From positions 2,356,001-2,420,000 of the forward strand of contig NZ_CP048115.1 of the NCBI RefSeq assembly GCF_010093045.1: a stretch of DNA of 64,000 nt. The letters run 5' to 3'. Position 1 is the first letter of the stretch, and the number at the start of each line of letters is the position of its first letter. The stretch comes from Mucilaginibacter sp. 14171R-50 (GTDB lineage: Bacteria > Bacteroidota > Bacteroidia > Sphingobacteriales > Sphingobacteriaceae). A program made the translations under genes and the position numbers. Under the pieces are notes generated by a model. That model had not been told where the DNA came from and ran no database searches. It saw only the letters and a list, made by a program, of their open reading frames with translations. Below, piece after piece: positions 24,952 through 34,235 of the stretch.

Positions 24952-26467
24952 TTGTAGCCGGTGGTTTCGAACTGATGTCATATACTACCCGGTTAATTCC
25001 TTTTACGTTGTTGATGATCTCATTTGAGATCTTTGCAAGCAGGTCATAAGGCAGGTGGCACCAATCTGCCGTCATCCCGTCTAATGATTCTACCGCGCGC
25101 AGGCAAATCACGTTCTCGTAAGTGCGCTCATCGCCCATAACACCTACCGATTGTACGGGTAAGTAAATAGCGCCTGCCTGCCAAACTTTATCATAAACAC
25201 CGGCAGAGCGCAAATTGTTGATATAAATCGCATCAGCCTGTTGTAATATGTCAACTTTTTCAGGCGTAATGTCGCCTAATATCCTGATAGCCAGGCCCGG
25301 GCCGGGGAAAGGGTGGCGGCCTAAAATATTAGGATCTATGCCCAGGGCCTTACCTACACGGCGCACTTCATCTTTAAATAAAGTGTTAAGCGGTTCAACT
25401 ACCTTCAGCTTCATAAAATCGGGCAAACCGCCAACGTTATGGTGAGATTTGATGGTAGCCGACGGACCCTTCACCGAAACAGATTCGATAACATCGGGAT
25501 AAATAGTGCCCTGGCCAAGCCAGCTTACACCTTGAACCTCGTGTGCTGCATCATCAAACACTTCAATGAAAACCCGGCCAATGGCCTTGCGTTTCTTTTC
25601 CGGGTCGCTTACGCCTGCAAGCGCATCGTAAAAGCGCTGTTTGGCGTCTATCCCCTTTATATTCAAGCCCATGTGCTGGTATGAATCAAGCACCGACTGG
25701 TACTCGTCCTTACGCAACAGGCCGTTATCAACAAATATACAATGCAGGTTAGCGCCAATAGCCTGGTGCAGCAATACCGCCGCCACAGATGAATCCACGC
25801 CCCCAGATAAGCCTAAAACCACCTTATCATCGCCCAGTTTAGCCTTCAATTCGGCAATGGTAGTTTCAATGAAAGAGTCGGGTGTCCAGTCCTGGCTGCA
25901 ATGGCAAATATCAACTAAAAAGTTTTGCAGCAATTGCTTGCCATCTATGCTATGCGTAACCTCGGGGTGGAACTGTATGCCGTAGGTTTGTGTGCCGGTT
26001 ATTTGGTAGGCGGCTACTTTTACGCTATCGGTACTTGCAATGATCTCAAAATCACCGGCTATGCGGGCAATGGTATCTGCATGCGACATCCAGACCTGCG
26101 AACCTGTCGGAACATCTTTAAACAAGGGATTATCCTGCTTTACAAAATCCAGGTTGGCGCGGCCATACTCGCGTGTACTTGATGCCAGCACTTCGCCGCC
26201 ATGGAAATGTGCGATATACTGCGCCCCGTAGCAAACCCCCAAAATAGGGAGCGTTTTGTGGTGCCTGATAAACTCAAAATGCGGTGCATCTTCCTGGCGC
26301 ACCGAATACGGACTACCCGAAAGGATGATACCTTTTACGCTTTGGTCAACTTCAGGAACTTTGTTAAAGGGATGGATCTCACAGTAGATATTGAGCTCCC
26401 TGACACGGCGCGCGATAAGCTGGGTAAATTGCGAACCAAAGTCAAGAATGAGGATTTTTTCTTGCAT
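24938..26467 (-). CDS. guaA: GMP synthase (glutamine-hydrolysing)
   Basis: 509 residues from ATG 26467 (a TTG two codons upstream is less likely). It converts XMP to GMP with glutamine and ATP. The amidotransferase domain has L-G-V-C-Y-G-A-Q with the nucleophile Cys at about residue 79 and F-H-P-E-V for His/Glu at about 168-170. The ATP pyrophosphatase P-loop L-S-G-G-V-D-S-S-V is at about 222, and the C-terminal dimerisation domain ends in P-P-A-T-I-E-W-E, the usual GuaA end. First gene of a three-gene overlapping run. Confidence 0.97.
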   Translation of the reverse strand: MQEKILILDFGSQFTQLIARRVRELNIYCEIHPFNKVPEVDQSVKGIILSGSPYSVRQEDAPHFEFIRHHKTLPILGVCYGAQYIAHFHGGEVLASSTREYGRANLDFVKQDNPLFKDVPTGSQVWMSHADTIARIAGDFEIIASTDSVKVAAYQITGTQTYGIQFHPEVTHSIDGKQLLQNFLVDICHCSQDWTPDSFIETTIAELKAKLGDDKVVLGLSGGVDSSVAAVLLHQAIGANLHCIFVDNGLLRKDEYQSVLDSYQHMGLNIKGIDAKQRFYDALAGVSDPEKKRKAIGRVFIEVFDDAAHEVQGVSWLGQGTIYPDVIESVSVKGPSATIKSHHNVGGLPDFMKLKVVEPLNTLFKDEVRRVGKALGIDPNILGRHPFPGPGLAIRILGDITPEKVDILQQADAIYINNLRSAGVYDKVWQAGAIYLPVQSVGVMGDERTYENVICLRAVESLDGMTADWCHLPYDLLAKISNEIINNVKGINRVVYDISSKPPATIEWE

Positions 26468-26567
26468 GGGCAAAGATAGGATTTTGAGCGGAAAAGTGAG
26501 GAAGGAAATTCAGATTTGAAATTAATACTTGGCCTAAAAAATTATATTCGCCAGTAAACATTCCGTT

Positions 26568-27095
26568 ATGATAACGATACGCTTAGCTACATTTAATGAT
26601 ATTGAAGAATTGCAGCAATTAATTGGCCTTTCGGTACGGGGCTTAAGTGCAAGTTATTATTCACAACCGCAAATAGAAAGCGCTATCAAATATGTTTTTG
26701 GTATCGACAGCCAATTGATAATGGATGGTACGTATTACGTGGCTGAAAAGGGCAATACAAAAGTAGGGTGCGGCGGCTGGAGCAAACGCAACACTTTATA
26801 TGGAGGTGACCAGCATAAAGATACAGAAGATCCACTGCTGAACCCTTTGAAAGATGCCGCCAGGATAAGGGCATTTTTTGTACACCCCAATTATGCGCGG
26901 CAGGGTATAGGCCGTAAAATTATTAATGTGTGCGAGGATGCGGCTAAAGCTTACGGGTTCAATAGTTTTGAACTTGGCGCTACATTGCCCGGAGTGCCTC
27001 TTTATGAAGCTATGGGATACACCGCAACTGAACGAATTGATGTTATCCTGCCGGATAAAGAATTATTAGGCGTAGTGAAGATGAAGAAAACTTAA
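26568..27095 (+). CDS. GNAT family N-acetyltransferase
   Basis: 175 residues. Motif A of the GNAT fold is seen as F-F-V-H-P-N-Y-A-R-Q-G-I-G-R-K-I at about residues 104-119, where R-Q-G-I-G-R binds acetyl-CoA. The N-terminal I-R-L-A-T-F-N-D-I-E-E-L start is typical. Substrate unknown. A TATATTCG box at 26543-26550 may be its promoter. Confidence 0.85.
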   Translation: MITIRLATFNDIEELQQLIGLSVRGLSASYYSQPQIESAIKYVFGIDSQLIMDGTYYVAEKGNTKVGCGGWSKRNTLYGGDQHKDTEDPLLNPLKDAARIRAFFVHPNYARQGIGRKIINVCEDAAKAYGFNSFELGATLPGVPLYEAMGYTATERIDVILPDKELLGVVKMKKT

Positions 27096-27109
27096 TTTAG
27101 CATGTACCC

Positions 27110-29566
27110 CTAAAAACTTGCCCCAACCCTTATTGCCTGATTAGCACCGCCGGGGTTATTAAACGATGTGCCATACATCACCCTTAAACCGATATTGGTT
27201 TGAAAGCCTAAGCCGAGTTCGGTGTAATTTTTCAGGGTAAGGGTAGACAGGTAATTTACATTGATGATCTCCTGCAGTTTTAGCTTGCGGATAAGCGGGA
27301 TCTGGTTGATTATCAATCCGCTGAAATTGTGTTCTAAATGCCCTTCCAGGTACTTATCCCCGGTACTGAACCGGTAATAATCCAGCAGCAGAAAACTGCT
27401 GATACCGCCCTGGTAAAACAATACCTGGTTACCGCTGAAATGCTTGTAATCGGTATAGTAAATGTTTTTGGCATTGAAAAACTTACCCGCGCCTACATAG
27501 AACGATGTTTTGCCATAAAAGCCCATCGGGATATCTGTTTTAGAAATATCTAACGATAACAGGTTGTAATCCGCATCAGAACCAAATACGTTTTTAACCG
27601 CTTTGGTAAAGCTTAGGCCAATAGTTGGATATTTTGATGGCAGATAGCGTTTGCCGGTAGGATAGGTTTCGTACCGGTTGCTAAAATCGTAGGTGGTACG
27701 CACGTTTATTTTAAACGACTGATTTTCGGCGAATAAAGGTACATCCCCATACGGCACAAGCGGGTTGTTTGAGGTGAACTCATGCCCTTTTGGATGGAAG
27801 AAACTATAATTGGTTGTGTTTGAAAGATACCGGCGGTTTGCCCACTCGGCACCGGCATTGGCCTGCCAGCCGCCGTAAATACGTTTAGACAGGGTTGCCG
27901 CTGCATATTGTTTTTGGTACAGCTTTTCAAAATTCTGCCGGTTCAGCAACGTGTAAGCGGTGTTCATTAACTGCGTTATAGGCTCATGGTTGTTCATGTC
28001 TATCACATCGCTTCCGCCGGCCAGGCTGAGCCTGAACGAGCCGACAGGCATGGTTATACCACCGCTGGCATTAAACAGTTTGTTAGAGAAACCGTAACGC
28101 ACTTTACCGTAAATACGAAGGTAACTGTTGTTTACACTGTCTATCTGTTTAGTGAACGAGCCGCCATACCCAAGCGCCAGCCCTTCAACAGTATTGTAGG
28201 ATACCGAACTTATCAGGGAATTCAGGTTGTAAGTTTCATGCTGGTACCTGTTACGGTGGCGGTAGCCGCCCAGCAGCAATTTGCCTATGCTAACCTTGTT
28301 GTTTTCCTTATCAAGCGAGTCCAGGTAAGGTTTCGATTCTCGTTTGGCGGCCAGTACAGCTTTCTTTTGATAATCCGTTTTCTCTTCGCCGGTGAGTGGG
28401 ATAGGTCTTTGCTGCTCCCAGTAAACCGAATCTTTTTTGTTTACGCCTTTTGTGATCCGTAATGTTTCGGTAAATTGTGTTTTATCAAGCTTCGGGTTTA
28501 TGTCATAATCTTTATAAACAGAAATAAAATATCCGCCAAGTTTAAATCCGAACAGGCCGCCGGTAAATTCAAATTTTAGCGAGGCCGGCATCCACGCATT
28601 GCCGCCAACGGGGAAGAATTGTTCGCTAACCTTAAGCGTATCTACAAAATTGATGTTGGCCTTTTTGGTGATGAACAGATCGAGGCCCTGAATGCGCCAG
28701 CTATCTTCTAAAATATAAATGTAACCGCTAAAGCAGGGGGCGTATTCGTTGCGTGGTATTACCTGGATCTTGTTGATGGTCTCGCCGTTTTCGATGGTAG
28801 TGCCCGCATATTTATAGCGGTAGTAAGATAAAGCGTTATCCGCTATCGGCGATATCAGCGGGCGGTTGCTAAGGCCTTCCCAGTTTTGCAGGTTTTCATA
28901 AAAGTTTACCTGCATATCCGAGGCGCGGTTAAAAGTGAACGCCCGGTTGCTGCCTGAGAATTTGGAAGAAATGATCTCTTCGTGTACCTTGTCGGGCCGC
29001 ATAAAAGTGTACCTGGATTGCGACTCTGACAAGTAAACTATACCTGTGCGGTTAGAATCGAGGCCGTTCTCGCGGGCCATTTTCTGAACATCAAACCCCA
29101 GGAATTTTTTTGGTGCGGCCAGCAGCTTTTGCATTCCTTTTATATAAACCTCGGTGGTATAAGCATGTACCTCATTCAAATAGGTTTTTCGTTTTTTTAT
29201 AGCCTTACGTATAATGGCGTATGCAGGGTCCTCGGCACCTGCGCGGATGGTTACTTCCTTTATCTGGTAGTCTTCGGCCTTTAAAGTAATGTTGAGGGTT
29301 TGGGTCGTTTTCAGATCCAACAGTCGGCTCTCTTGCCGGTAGCCCATCGCACGGTATTGCACATCGTATCGGCCGGGTGTTAAATTTAAGGTGTAGCTGC
29401 CATCGCTATTAGCCGATGTGCCTTTGGTAGTATTGCGAACATACACCGTGGCAAAAGGGATGGCATTGCCGGCGTCGTCGGTTATTTTGCCCCGGATGGT
29501 AATATCCTGGGCGAAAATGGCAGATGTAAAAAATAGAAATATGATGAGCAGAAGGGGTGATCTCAT
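27110..29566 (-). CDS. DUF5686 outer-membrane protein with carboxypeptidase-regulatory-like domain
   Basis: 818 residues. Signal peptide ends in S-A-I-F-A-Q; residues about 24-95 are a CarboxypepD_reg-like Ig domain (I-T-I-R-G-K-I-T-D-D-A-G-N-A-I-P-F-A-T-V and a G-R-Y-D-V-Q-Y-R strand). The remainder matches the large DUF5686 family of Bacteroidota, whose C-terminal region (from about residue 430) alternates short aromatic-rich strands and ends in I-R-V-G-A-S-F, as for an outer-membrane beta-barrel ending in Phe. Function unknown; monocistronic with a terminator-like gap to the next gene. Confidence 0.82.
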   Translation of the reverse strand: MRSPLLLIIFLFFTSAIFAQDITIRGKITDDAGNAIPFATVYVRNTTKGTSANSDGSYTLNLTPGRYDVQYRAMGYRQESRLLDLKTTQTLNITLKAEDYQIKEVTIRAGAEDPAYAIIRKAIKKRKTYLNEVHAYTTEVYIKGMQKLLAAPKKFLGFDVQKMARENGLDSNRTGIVYLSESQSRYTFMRPDKVHEEIISSKFSGSNRAFTFNRASDMQVNFYENLQNWEGLSNRPLISPIADNALSYYRYKYAGTTIENGETINKIQVIPRNEYAPCFSGYIYILEDSWRIQGLDLFITKKANINFVDTLKVSEQFFPVGGNAWMPASLKFEFTGGLFGFKLGGYFISVYKDYDINPKLDKTQFTETLRITKGVNKKDSVYWEQQRPIPLTGEEKTDYQKKAVLAAKRESKPYLDSLDKENNKVSIGKLLLGGYRHRNRYQHETYNLNSLISSVSYNTVEGLALGYGGSFTKQIDSVNNSYLRIYGKVRYGFSNKLFNASGGITMPVGSFRLSLAGGSDVIDMNNHEPITQLMNTAYTLLNRQNFEKLYQKQYAAATLSKRIYGGWQANAGAEWANRRYLSNTTNYSFFHPKGHEFTSNNPLVPYGDVPLFAENQSFKINVRTTYDFSNRYETYPTGKRYLPSKYPTIGLSFTKAVKNVFGSDADYNLLSLDISKTDIPMGFYGKTSFYVGAGKFFNAKNIYYTDYKHFSGNQVLFYQGGISSFLLLDYYRFSTGDKYLEGHLEHNFSGLIINQIPLIRKLKLQEIINVNYLSTLTLKNYTELGLGFQTNIGLRVMYGTSFNNPGGANQAIRVGASF

Positions 29567-29633
29567 AGGGGTGAATAAGCTTACGCTAAGTTGTGTAAAT
29601 AGTTTAGATATGCGTTGTTAAATTTTGTTAAAC

Positions 29634-29668
29634 AAAAAGGCGTATTTATTTCTAAACACGCCTTTTTT
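29634..29668. terminator. Bidirectional hairpin terminator
   Basis: AAAAAGGCGT pairs with ACGCCTTTTT around a loop of about 14 bases, with a T run on the plus strand and a matching A run for the other strand. It sits between the aldo-keto reductase stop and the DUF5686 start region. Confidence 0.65.
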
Positions 29669-29699
29669 ATGTCATGTACCTAACGGCACATCTTTTAGC

Positions 29700-30689
29700 T
29701 TATTTCAATATCTGCTCTATCTTTTCCAGTTCCTCCGATGAAAAATCAATGTTATCTAATGCTTTTAAAGAATCGGCCAGTTGTGCCGGTTTGCTGGCGC
29801 CTATCAATACAGAAGTTACCCTGTCGTCTTTCAGCAGCCAGGCTAATGCCATTTGCGCAAGCGTTTGGCCGCGTTGTTCGGCTAAGGTATTCAGTTGTTT
29901 TATTTTGGCTATTACTTCGTCGGTAACCTGGCTTTCCTGTAAAAAACCGGTTGATTTTGCCGCGCGAGAATCTTCAGGGATGCCATGCAGGTATTTATTG
30001 GTTAATAAACCCTGCGCCAGGGGCGAGAACGGGATACAGCCTACGCCGTCCTTTTCCAATATATCCAGCAGCCCTGCTTCGGGGTCGCGCACGAACATGG
30101 AATATTTGGGCTGATGAATTAAGCAAGGTGTACCCAAACGTTTAAGTATAGTAATTGCCGCTTCCGCTTCCTCGGCGTTATAGTTTGAAATACCCGCATA
30201 CAAGGCCTTACCCTGGCGAACAATAAGGTCTAAAGCACTCATGGTTTCCTCTAATGGTGTTTCAGGGTCCGGGCGGTGGTGGTAAAATATATCTACATAA
30301 TCCAACCCCATGCGTTTAAGGCTTTGATCCAGGCTGGATACCAGGTATTTTTTTGAGCCCCAGTCGCCGTAAGGGCCGTCCCACATGGTATAGCCGGCCT
30401 TGGTAGATATGATCATCTCATCGCGGTAACCGCTAAAATCTTCCTTTAATATCTTCCCAAAATTGGTTTCGGCGCTGCCGGGAGGGGGGCCGTAGTTGTT
30501 GGCGAGATCAAAGTGGGTGATGCCGCTATCAAAAGCCAGGTGCAGTATGCTACGGAAGTTTTCCATCACATCTACATGGCCGAAATTATGCCAAAGGCCT
30601 AATGAAACGGCTGGCAGCTTTATACCGCTTTTACCGCAACGGCGGTATTGCATTTTGTTATATCGTTCTTTAGAGGGTAGGTAGGTCAT
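29700..30689 (-). CDS. Aldo-keto reductase, YghZ/L-glyceraldehyde-3-phosphate reductase type
   Basis: 329 residues from ATG 30689, chosen because the M-T-Y-L-P-S-K-E-R-Y start matches the YghZ family; a longer frame to 30725 adds a run with no similarity. Catalytic set of the AKR barrel: D at F-D-L-A-N-N-Y-G (Asp and Tyr), K in I-S-T-K-A-G-Y and H in Y-H-H-R-P-D. I-G-A-S-K-P-A-Q-L near 293 binds NADPH. In E. coli YghZ reduces methylglyoxal and L-glyceraldehyde-3-phosphate; here the same role is inferred. Confidence 0.88.
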   Translation of the reverse strand: MTYLPSKERYNKMQYRRCGKSGIKLPAVSLGLWHNFGHVDVMENFRSILHLAFDSGITHFDLANNYGPPPGSAETNFGKILKEDFSGYRDEMIISTKAGYTMWDGPYGDWGSKKYLVSSLDQSLKRMGLDYVDIFYHHRPDPETPLEETMSALDLIVRQGKALYAGISNYNAEEAEAAITILKRLGTPCLIHQPKYSMFVRDPEAGLLDILEKDGVGCIPFSPLAQGLLTNKYLHGIPEDSRAAKSTGFLQESQVTDEVIAKIKQLNTLAEQRGQTLAQMALAWLLKDDRVTSVLIGASKPAQLADSLKALDNIDFSSEELEKIEQILK

Positions 30690-30806
30690 AATGGTTTTGT
30701 TTGAGGCTAAAATAGGGTTTCTCAACCGGGATTAAACTGATTTTTACGATTTACCGAAAAAAATAATATCTCATCGCTACGTTTCCAGCAGTGTCATATC
30801 ATAATA

Positions 30807-32084
30807 TCAAACTACCTCTGCCACTACAAATGTACTGCCGCCTACAAAAACCAGGTCTTTATCGGTAGCATTCGCTTGTGCGGCTTGCAGGGCTGCTTTT
30901 ACAGAGGGGTAAGTATTTCCATGCAAATTAAAGCTTTCTGCTTTAAGCCTCAGGCTTTCAGCTTCCAGTCCGCGTGGTATATCCGGGCGGCAAAAATAAT
31001 AGGTAGCTTCTGTTGGTAGCATGGCTAACACTTTGCTGCTGTCTTTATCGTTTACCATGCCTATAACAAAATGAAGGTGTTCGTAATTAACAGCGGCGAT
31101 ATTTTTTAACACTTCAGTTATACCTTCCGGATTATGGCCGGTATCGCAAATAGTAAGCGGGCTGCGTGATAAAACCTCCCAGCGGCCGTGCAGGCCTGTT
31201 AATGTTTTTACTTGTTTTAATGCGGTGACGATATGTTCATCAGTGATAATAAAGCCTTGTTTGCGCAATTCATCCACAGCGGTTAAAACCGTGCGTACAT
31301 TTTTTAACTGATAGCTTCCGGGCAGGTCGAGCTGGATGTGAAAGGGTGCATCGATCTCCATGTAATCCAGATTTCGGACTTCGGACTCACGGCTTCCGAC
31401 TGCATCTTTTACAGCTGAGGCAAATACCAATTCCGCGTTTACTTCTTTTGCTTTATTGATGAATACTTCGGCCACTTCGGGCTGATATTCCCCGACAATT
31501 ACGGGGATAGAGGGTTTGATGATACCCGCTTTTTCCGCTGCTATTTTTGGCAATGTATCGCCCAATAGATTCATGTGGTCCCAGCCGATATTCGTGATAA
31601 CGGACAACAGCGGGTTGATGACATTGGTAGAATCCAGCCGCCCCCCCAAACCAACCTCTACAATGGCGATATCTACCTGCTCCTTCGCGAAAAAATCAAA
31701 TGCCAGGGCAACGGTCATTTCAAAAAATGAGGGCTGTATCTGCTCGAAATCATGTTTATGCAACGCCACGAAATCAATAACGGCTTGCTCACTGATCATC
31801 GCGCCATTTATCCGGATGCGTTCGCGGAAATCTTTAAGATGCGGCGAAGTGTATAACCCTGCTTTATAACCAGCGACCTGCAATATAGCCGCCAGCATAT
31901 GCGATGTTGACCCTTTGCCGTTGGTACCCCCCACATGTACGCTTTTAAACTTGTGCTGCGGGTTATTTACAAAATTCAATAAAGCAATGGTGTTGGTAAG
32001 GTCGGCCTTATATGCGGATGCCCCTACGCGTGTAAATAAGGGTAATTGCGTGTAAAGATAATTGATGGTGGCTTTGTAGTCCAT
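30807..32084 (-). CDS. folC: Folylpolyglutamate synthase / dihydrofolate synthase
   Basis: 425 residues from ATG 32084 (the longer frame to 32126 is not folate-synthase-like). Mur-ligase fold: P-loop V-G-G-T-N-G-K-G-S-T-S at about residues 45-55, S-P-H-L in the omega loop near 77, E-V-G-L-G-G-R-L-D-S-T-N at about 140, and a C-terminal domain with D-T-G-H-N-P-E-G near 315. Two stretches are coded by degenerate heptamers: V-G-S-R-E-S-E-V-R near residue 230 and the E-A-E-S-L-R-L-K-A-E-S region near 380. The start codon touches a further heptamer array. Last gene of the envelope run. Confidence 0.93.
   Translation of the reverse strand: MDYKATINYLYTQLPLFTRVGASAYKADLTNTIALLNFVNNPQHKFKSVHVGGTNGKGSTSHMLAAILQVAGYKAGLYTSPHLKDFRERIRINGAMISEQAVIDFVALHKHDFEQIQPSFFEMTVALAFDFFAKEQVDIAIVEVGLGGRLDSTNVINPLLSVITNIGWDHMNLLGDTLPKIAAEKAGIIKPSIPVIVGEYQPEVAEVFINKAKEVNAELVFASAVKDAVGSRESEVRNLDYMEIDAPFHIQLDLPGSYQLKNVRTVLTAVDELRKQGFIITDEHIVTALKQVKTLTGLHGRWEVLSRSPLTICDTGHNPEGITEVLKNIAAVNYEHLHFVIGMVNDKDSSKVLAMLPTEATYYFCRPDIPRGLEAESLRLKAESFNLHGNTYPSVKAALQAAQANATDKDLVFVGGSTFVVAEVV
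30931..30968. repeat. Heptamer-like stretch inside folC (distal)
   Basis: On the minus strand units of 7 resemble CTGAAAG (CTGGAAG, CTGAAAG, CCTGAGG, CTTAAAG, CAGAAAG). The encoded peptide also fits the normal FolC motif at this place, so the repetition may be partly coincidental. Confidence 0.35.
31371..31402. repeat. Heptamer array inside folC (central)
   Basis: Plus-strand units TTTCGGA, CTTCGGA, CTCACGG, CTTCCGA follow each other and encode an S/R/E-rich loop in FolC. The loop looks like an in-frame insertion of the heptamer family. Confidence 0.5.
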
Positions 32085-32170
32085 GGTCCATAGTCCATAG
32101 TCAATAGCTATTGGCTGGTAATGCAAAATTAAAACATTTTTACTATGGTCTATCGTCCATTATCTATGGA
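32085..32170. repeat. Heptanucleotide array between tonB and folC
   Basis: TGGTCCA, TAGTCCA, TAGTCAA, TAGCTAT units run from 32085, touching the folC ATG, and a second set of the CTATGGT/CTATGGA kind lies at 32142-32170. The two blocks are separated by an AT-rich stretch. Confidence 0.55.
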
Positions 32171-32177
32171 CTTAATT

Positions 32178-32987
32178 TTAATGTCGTTTAAACACAAAAG
32201 TTTGTGTGTAGGTTTGTACGTCGCTGGCATTGGCCGAGGCGCTCACCTTCGCACTCAGAACGGCTTGTATACACTTATTTACCACGTCGCCATCAAGTAG
32301 CGTAGAACCACGGCCTACATTGGCATAAATAACATTGCCACTTTTGTCAATTCTAAACTCAATTACTACTTTACCTTCAGCATTGCCGATATCAGGTTTG
32401 GCGGGAGGGCGCGAAAAGTTACGCGCGGTTAATGAATTACCGCCATTTCCGGAACCTGTTCCGTTATAATTATCGGTTAAGGTTGTTCCTGTTGTTTTGC
32501 CCTGGTTGCCCGGTGTGCTGCCGGTACCGTCGCCTTCGCCGGTGCCGTTATTGGTTTTACCTTTATAAAGGGCGTTTTGGTTCACAGTTGGCTTGGGCTC
32601 GGTTTTGGTGGTAGGCTGTGTGGCAACATTTGTACTTGGCTTTTTACTGTTTGCTGTTACTTCGGGTGCGTCTTCGTTGTCTTGAGTAACTACGTTTTTA
32701 TCGCTGTTATCTACCTGTGGTTTTTCTTCGGTGGGTGGGGCGGGGGTTACCTTGTCGGGTTTGGTGTTGTTGGCCTTTTCGGCTGCTGAGGGTTCTTCAA
32801 CACTCATGTAATCACTGCCTGATCCTTCGTCAACAGTGCCATAATTAACCAGGATACCGCCTGTGCCGTCCTCCTGTTTTACCGGCATTTGGAAAACGAT
32901 AAAATAGCACAGGGCTATTACCACGCCAAGTATAATGCCTGTGGCGGCAAATGCTTTTGGATAATTATTTTCTTCCCTGTAGTCCAT
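32178..32987 (-). CDS. tonB: TonB-like energy transducer
   Basis: 269 residues. One N-terminal membrane anchor (residues 11-30), a long Pro/Thr/Asn/Lys-rich periplasmic linker (residues 55-190), and a C-terminal TonB/TolA-like domain: V-V-I-E-F-R-I-D-K-S-G-N-V near 209 and the final T-Q-T-F-V-F-K-R-H strand. It would link ExbB/ExbD to outer-membrane receptors. It follows exbD after an 85-base gap that is filled with inverted heptamer arrays. Confidence 0.8.
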   Translation of the reverse strand: MDYREENNYPKAFAATGIILGVVIALCYFIVFQMPVKQEDGTGGILVNYGTVDEGSGSDYMSVEEPSAAEKANNTKPDKVTPAPPTEEKPQVDNSDKNVVTQDNEDAPEVTANSKKPSTNVATQPTTKTEPKPTVNQNALYKGKTNNGTGEGDGTGSTPGNQGKTTGTTLTDNYNGTGSGNGGNSLTARNFSRPPAKPDIGNAEGKVVIEFRIDKSGNVIYANVGRGSTLLDGDVVNKCIQAVLSAKVSASANASDVQTYTQTFVFKRH

Positions 32988-32993
32988 TTTTAT

Positions 32994-33069
32994 TCAGTTT
33001 GCAGTTGGCGGTTGGCAATTGGCAGTTCTGTAATTTAAGTAAACTGCAAACGCATAACTGCCAACTTCC
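32994..33069. repeat. Inverted heptamer arrays between exbD and tonB
   Basis: Five units TCAGTTT, GCAGTTG, GCGGTTG, GCAATTG, GCAGTTC (32994-33028) face four units AACTGCA, AACGCAT, AACTGCC, AACTTCC (33042-33069) in opposite orientation, so the RNA can form a hairpin. The array ends 6 bases before the tonB ATG. Confidence 0.6.
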
Positions 33070-33072
33070 TAT

Positions 33073-33474
33073 CTATGGTTTAGGTTCTGTTGCCAGTACC
33101 AGTTTTATATTCAGTTTTTGTGCTATATCCATTACCTGTACCACATCCTGTATGGCAACGGTACGGTCTACATAAAGAACAATGGTAAGCTCGGTTGCCA
33201 GCGATTTATAACTTTGCAGCGTAGATTGCAACTGGTCTACCGGTACCTGCTTTTTATCAATGGTATAATTCAGATCCTTATCAATAGATACATTGATGGT
33301 TTTTTTTGATACCGATTGCCCGCTTGATGATTTAGGCAGCATCAGCTTTATTACGTTGGGGTTGGTTACCGTAGACGCGATCAGGAAAAACAAAAGCAGG
33401 AAGAACATGATATCGTTCATGGCCGAAGTATGCACTTCTGCTGATGCGCCTTTATGTCTTTTTCTTAAGTTCAT
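33073..33474 (-). CDS. exbD: ExbD/TolR-family proton-channel subunit
   Basis: 133 residues. After a short basic N-terminus, one membrane helix (about residues 22-40) begins S-A-M-N-D-I-M-F-F-L-L-L-F-F with the conserved Asp (D21) that carries protons in ExbD/TolR. The periplasmic part ends with I-K-L-V-L-A-T-E-P. It overlaps exbB by 4 bases, so both are translated together. Confidence 0.9.
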   Translation of the reverse strand: MNLRKRHKGASAEVHTSAMNDIMFFLLLFFLIASTVTNPNVIKLMLPKSSSGQSVSKKTINVSIDKDLNYTIDKKQVPVDQLQSTLQSYKSLATELTIVLYVDRTVAIQDVVQVMDIAQKLNIKLVLATEPKP

Positions 33475-34184
33475 TTGCTTGGTTCTTCTAACAGGTCTAT
33501 AAATTCAATAGCGTCGGTCTCCAGTTTCAGTATCACCTTGTCAACCATCATATTTAAAATATGGTAGCATACATAAGCAAGCAGACCTACAAATAAACCT
33601 GCCGCCGATGTTACCATTTTTACATATAAACCACCGGATATAACACCCATACTGATGTTATCGGTTTTGGATATATCATAAAATATCTTGATAACCCCTG
33701 CAATGGTACCCAGGAAACCAAACATGGGGGCTATACCGGCAACTATACCGATGATACCTATGTTTTTTTCCAATTTGGATACTTCCAGTTTACCTACGTT
33801 CTCGATAGCGCCCTCGATATCTTTTATAGGGCGGCCAATACGCAGCAAGCCTTTCTGCAACATACGGCCCAGAGGCGAGTTGCTGTTACGGCAAATGGCT
33901 ATGGCCGATTGCAGATCGCCCGAATGGATGCTTGAGCGCACCTGGGTCATTAAATGCGATTCATCCTTTGATGCCTTGCGGATGGTAAAATAGCGTTCAA
34001 AAAATATAACGAGTGCAAGTATAAGTAACAGGCCGATGGGTAACATAATCCAGCCACCTTTTATCAGCAAATCGCCAAAGCGCAGTTCTTCATCGGGTAT
34101 TGCGGCCAGCTGTTGCGTGGCCTGGTGCGCGGTATCAATTAGCTTTTGGGTGGTATCTGCGGCAACCTGCAATAATAGCATCAT
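33471..34184 (-). CDS. exbB: MotA/TolQ/ExbB-family proton-channel protein
   Basis: 237 residues with three membrane helices: about residues 48-66, 139-160 and 180-205. G-I-V-A-G-I-A-P-M-F-G-F-L-G-T-I-A-G-V-I near residue 140 and V-T-S-A-A-G-L-F-V-G near 191 are the conserved pore motifs. It forms the stator-like channel with ExbD. Confidence 0.92.
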   Translation of the reverse strand: MMLLLQVAADTTQKLIDTAHQATQQLAAIPDEELRFGDLLIKGGWIMLPIGLLLILALVIFFERYFTIRKASKDESHLMTQVRSSIHSGDLQSAIAICRNSNSPLGRMLQKGLLRIGRPIKDIEGAIENVGKLEVSKLEKNIGIIGIVAGIAPMFGFLGTIAGVIKIFYDISKTDNISMGVISGGLYVKMVTSAAGLFVGLLAYVCYHILNMMVDKVILKLETDAIEFIDLLEEPSK

Positions 34185-34235
34185 AGTTTTTGTTTAATTC
34201 GTTAGTGTAACAATGTATCCTGGTAGGAATATTCT

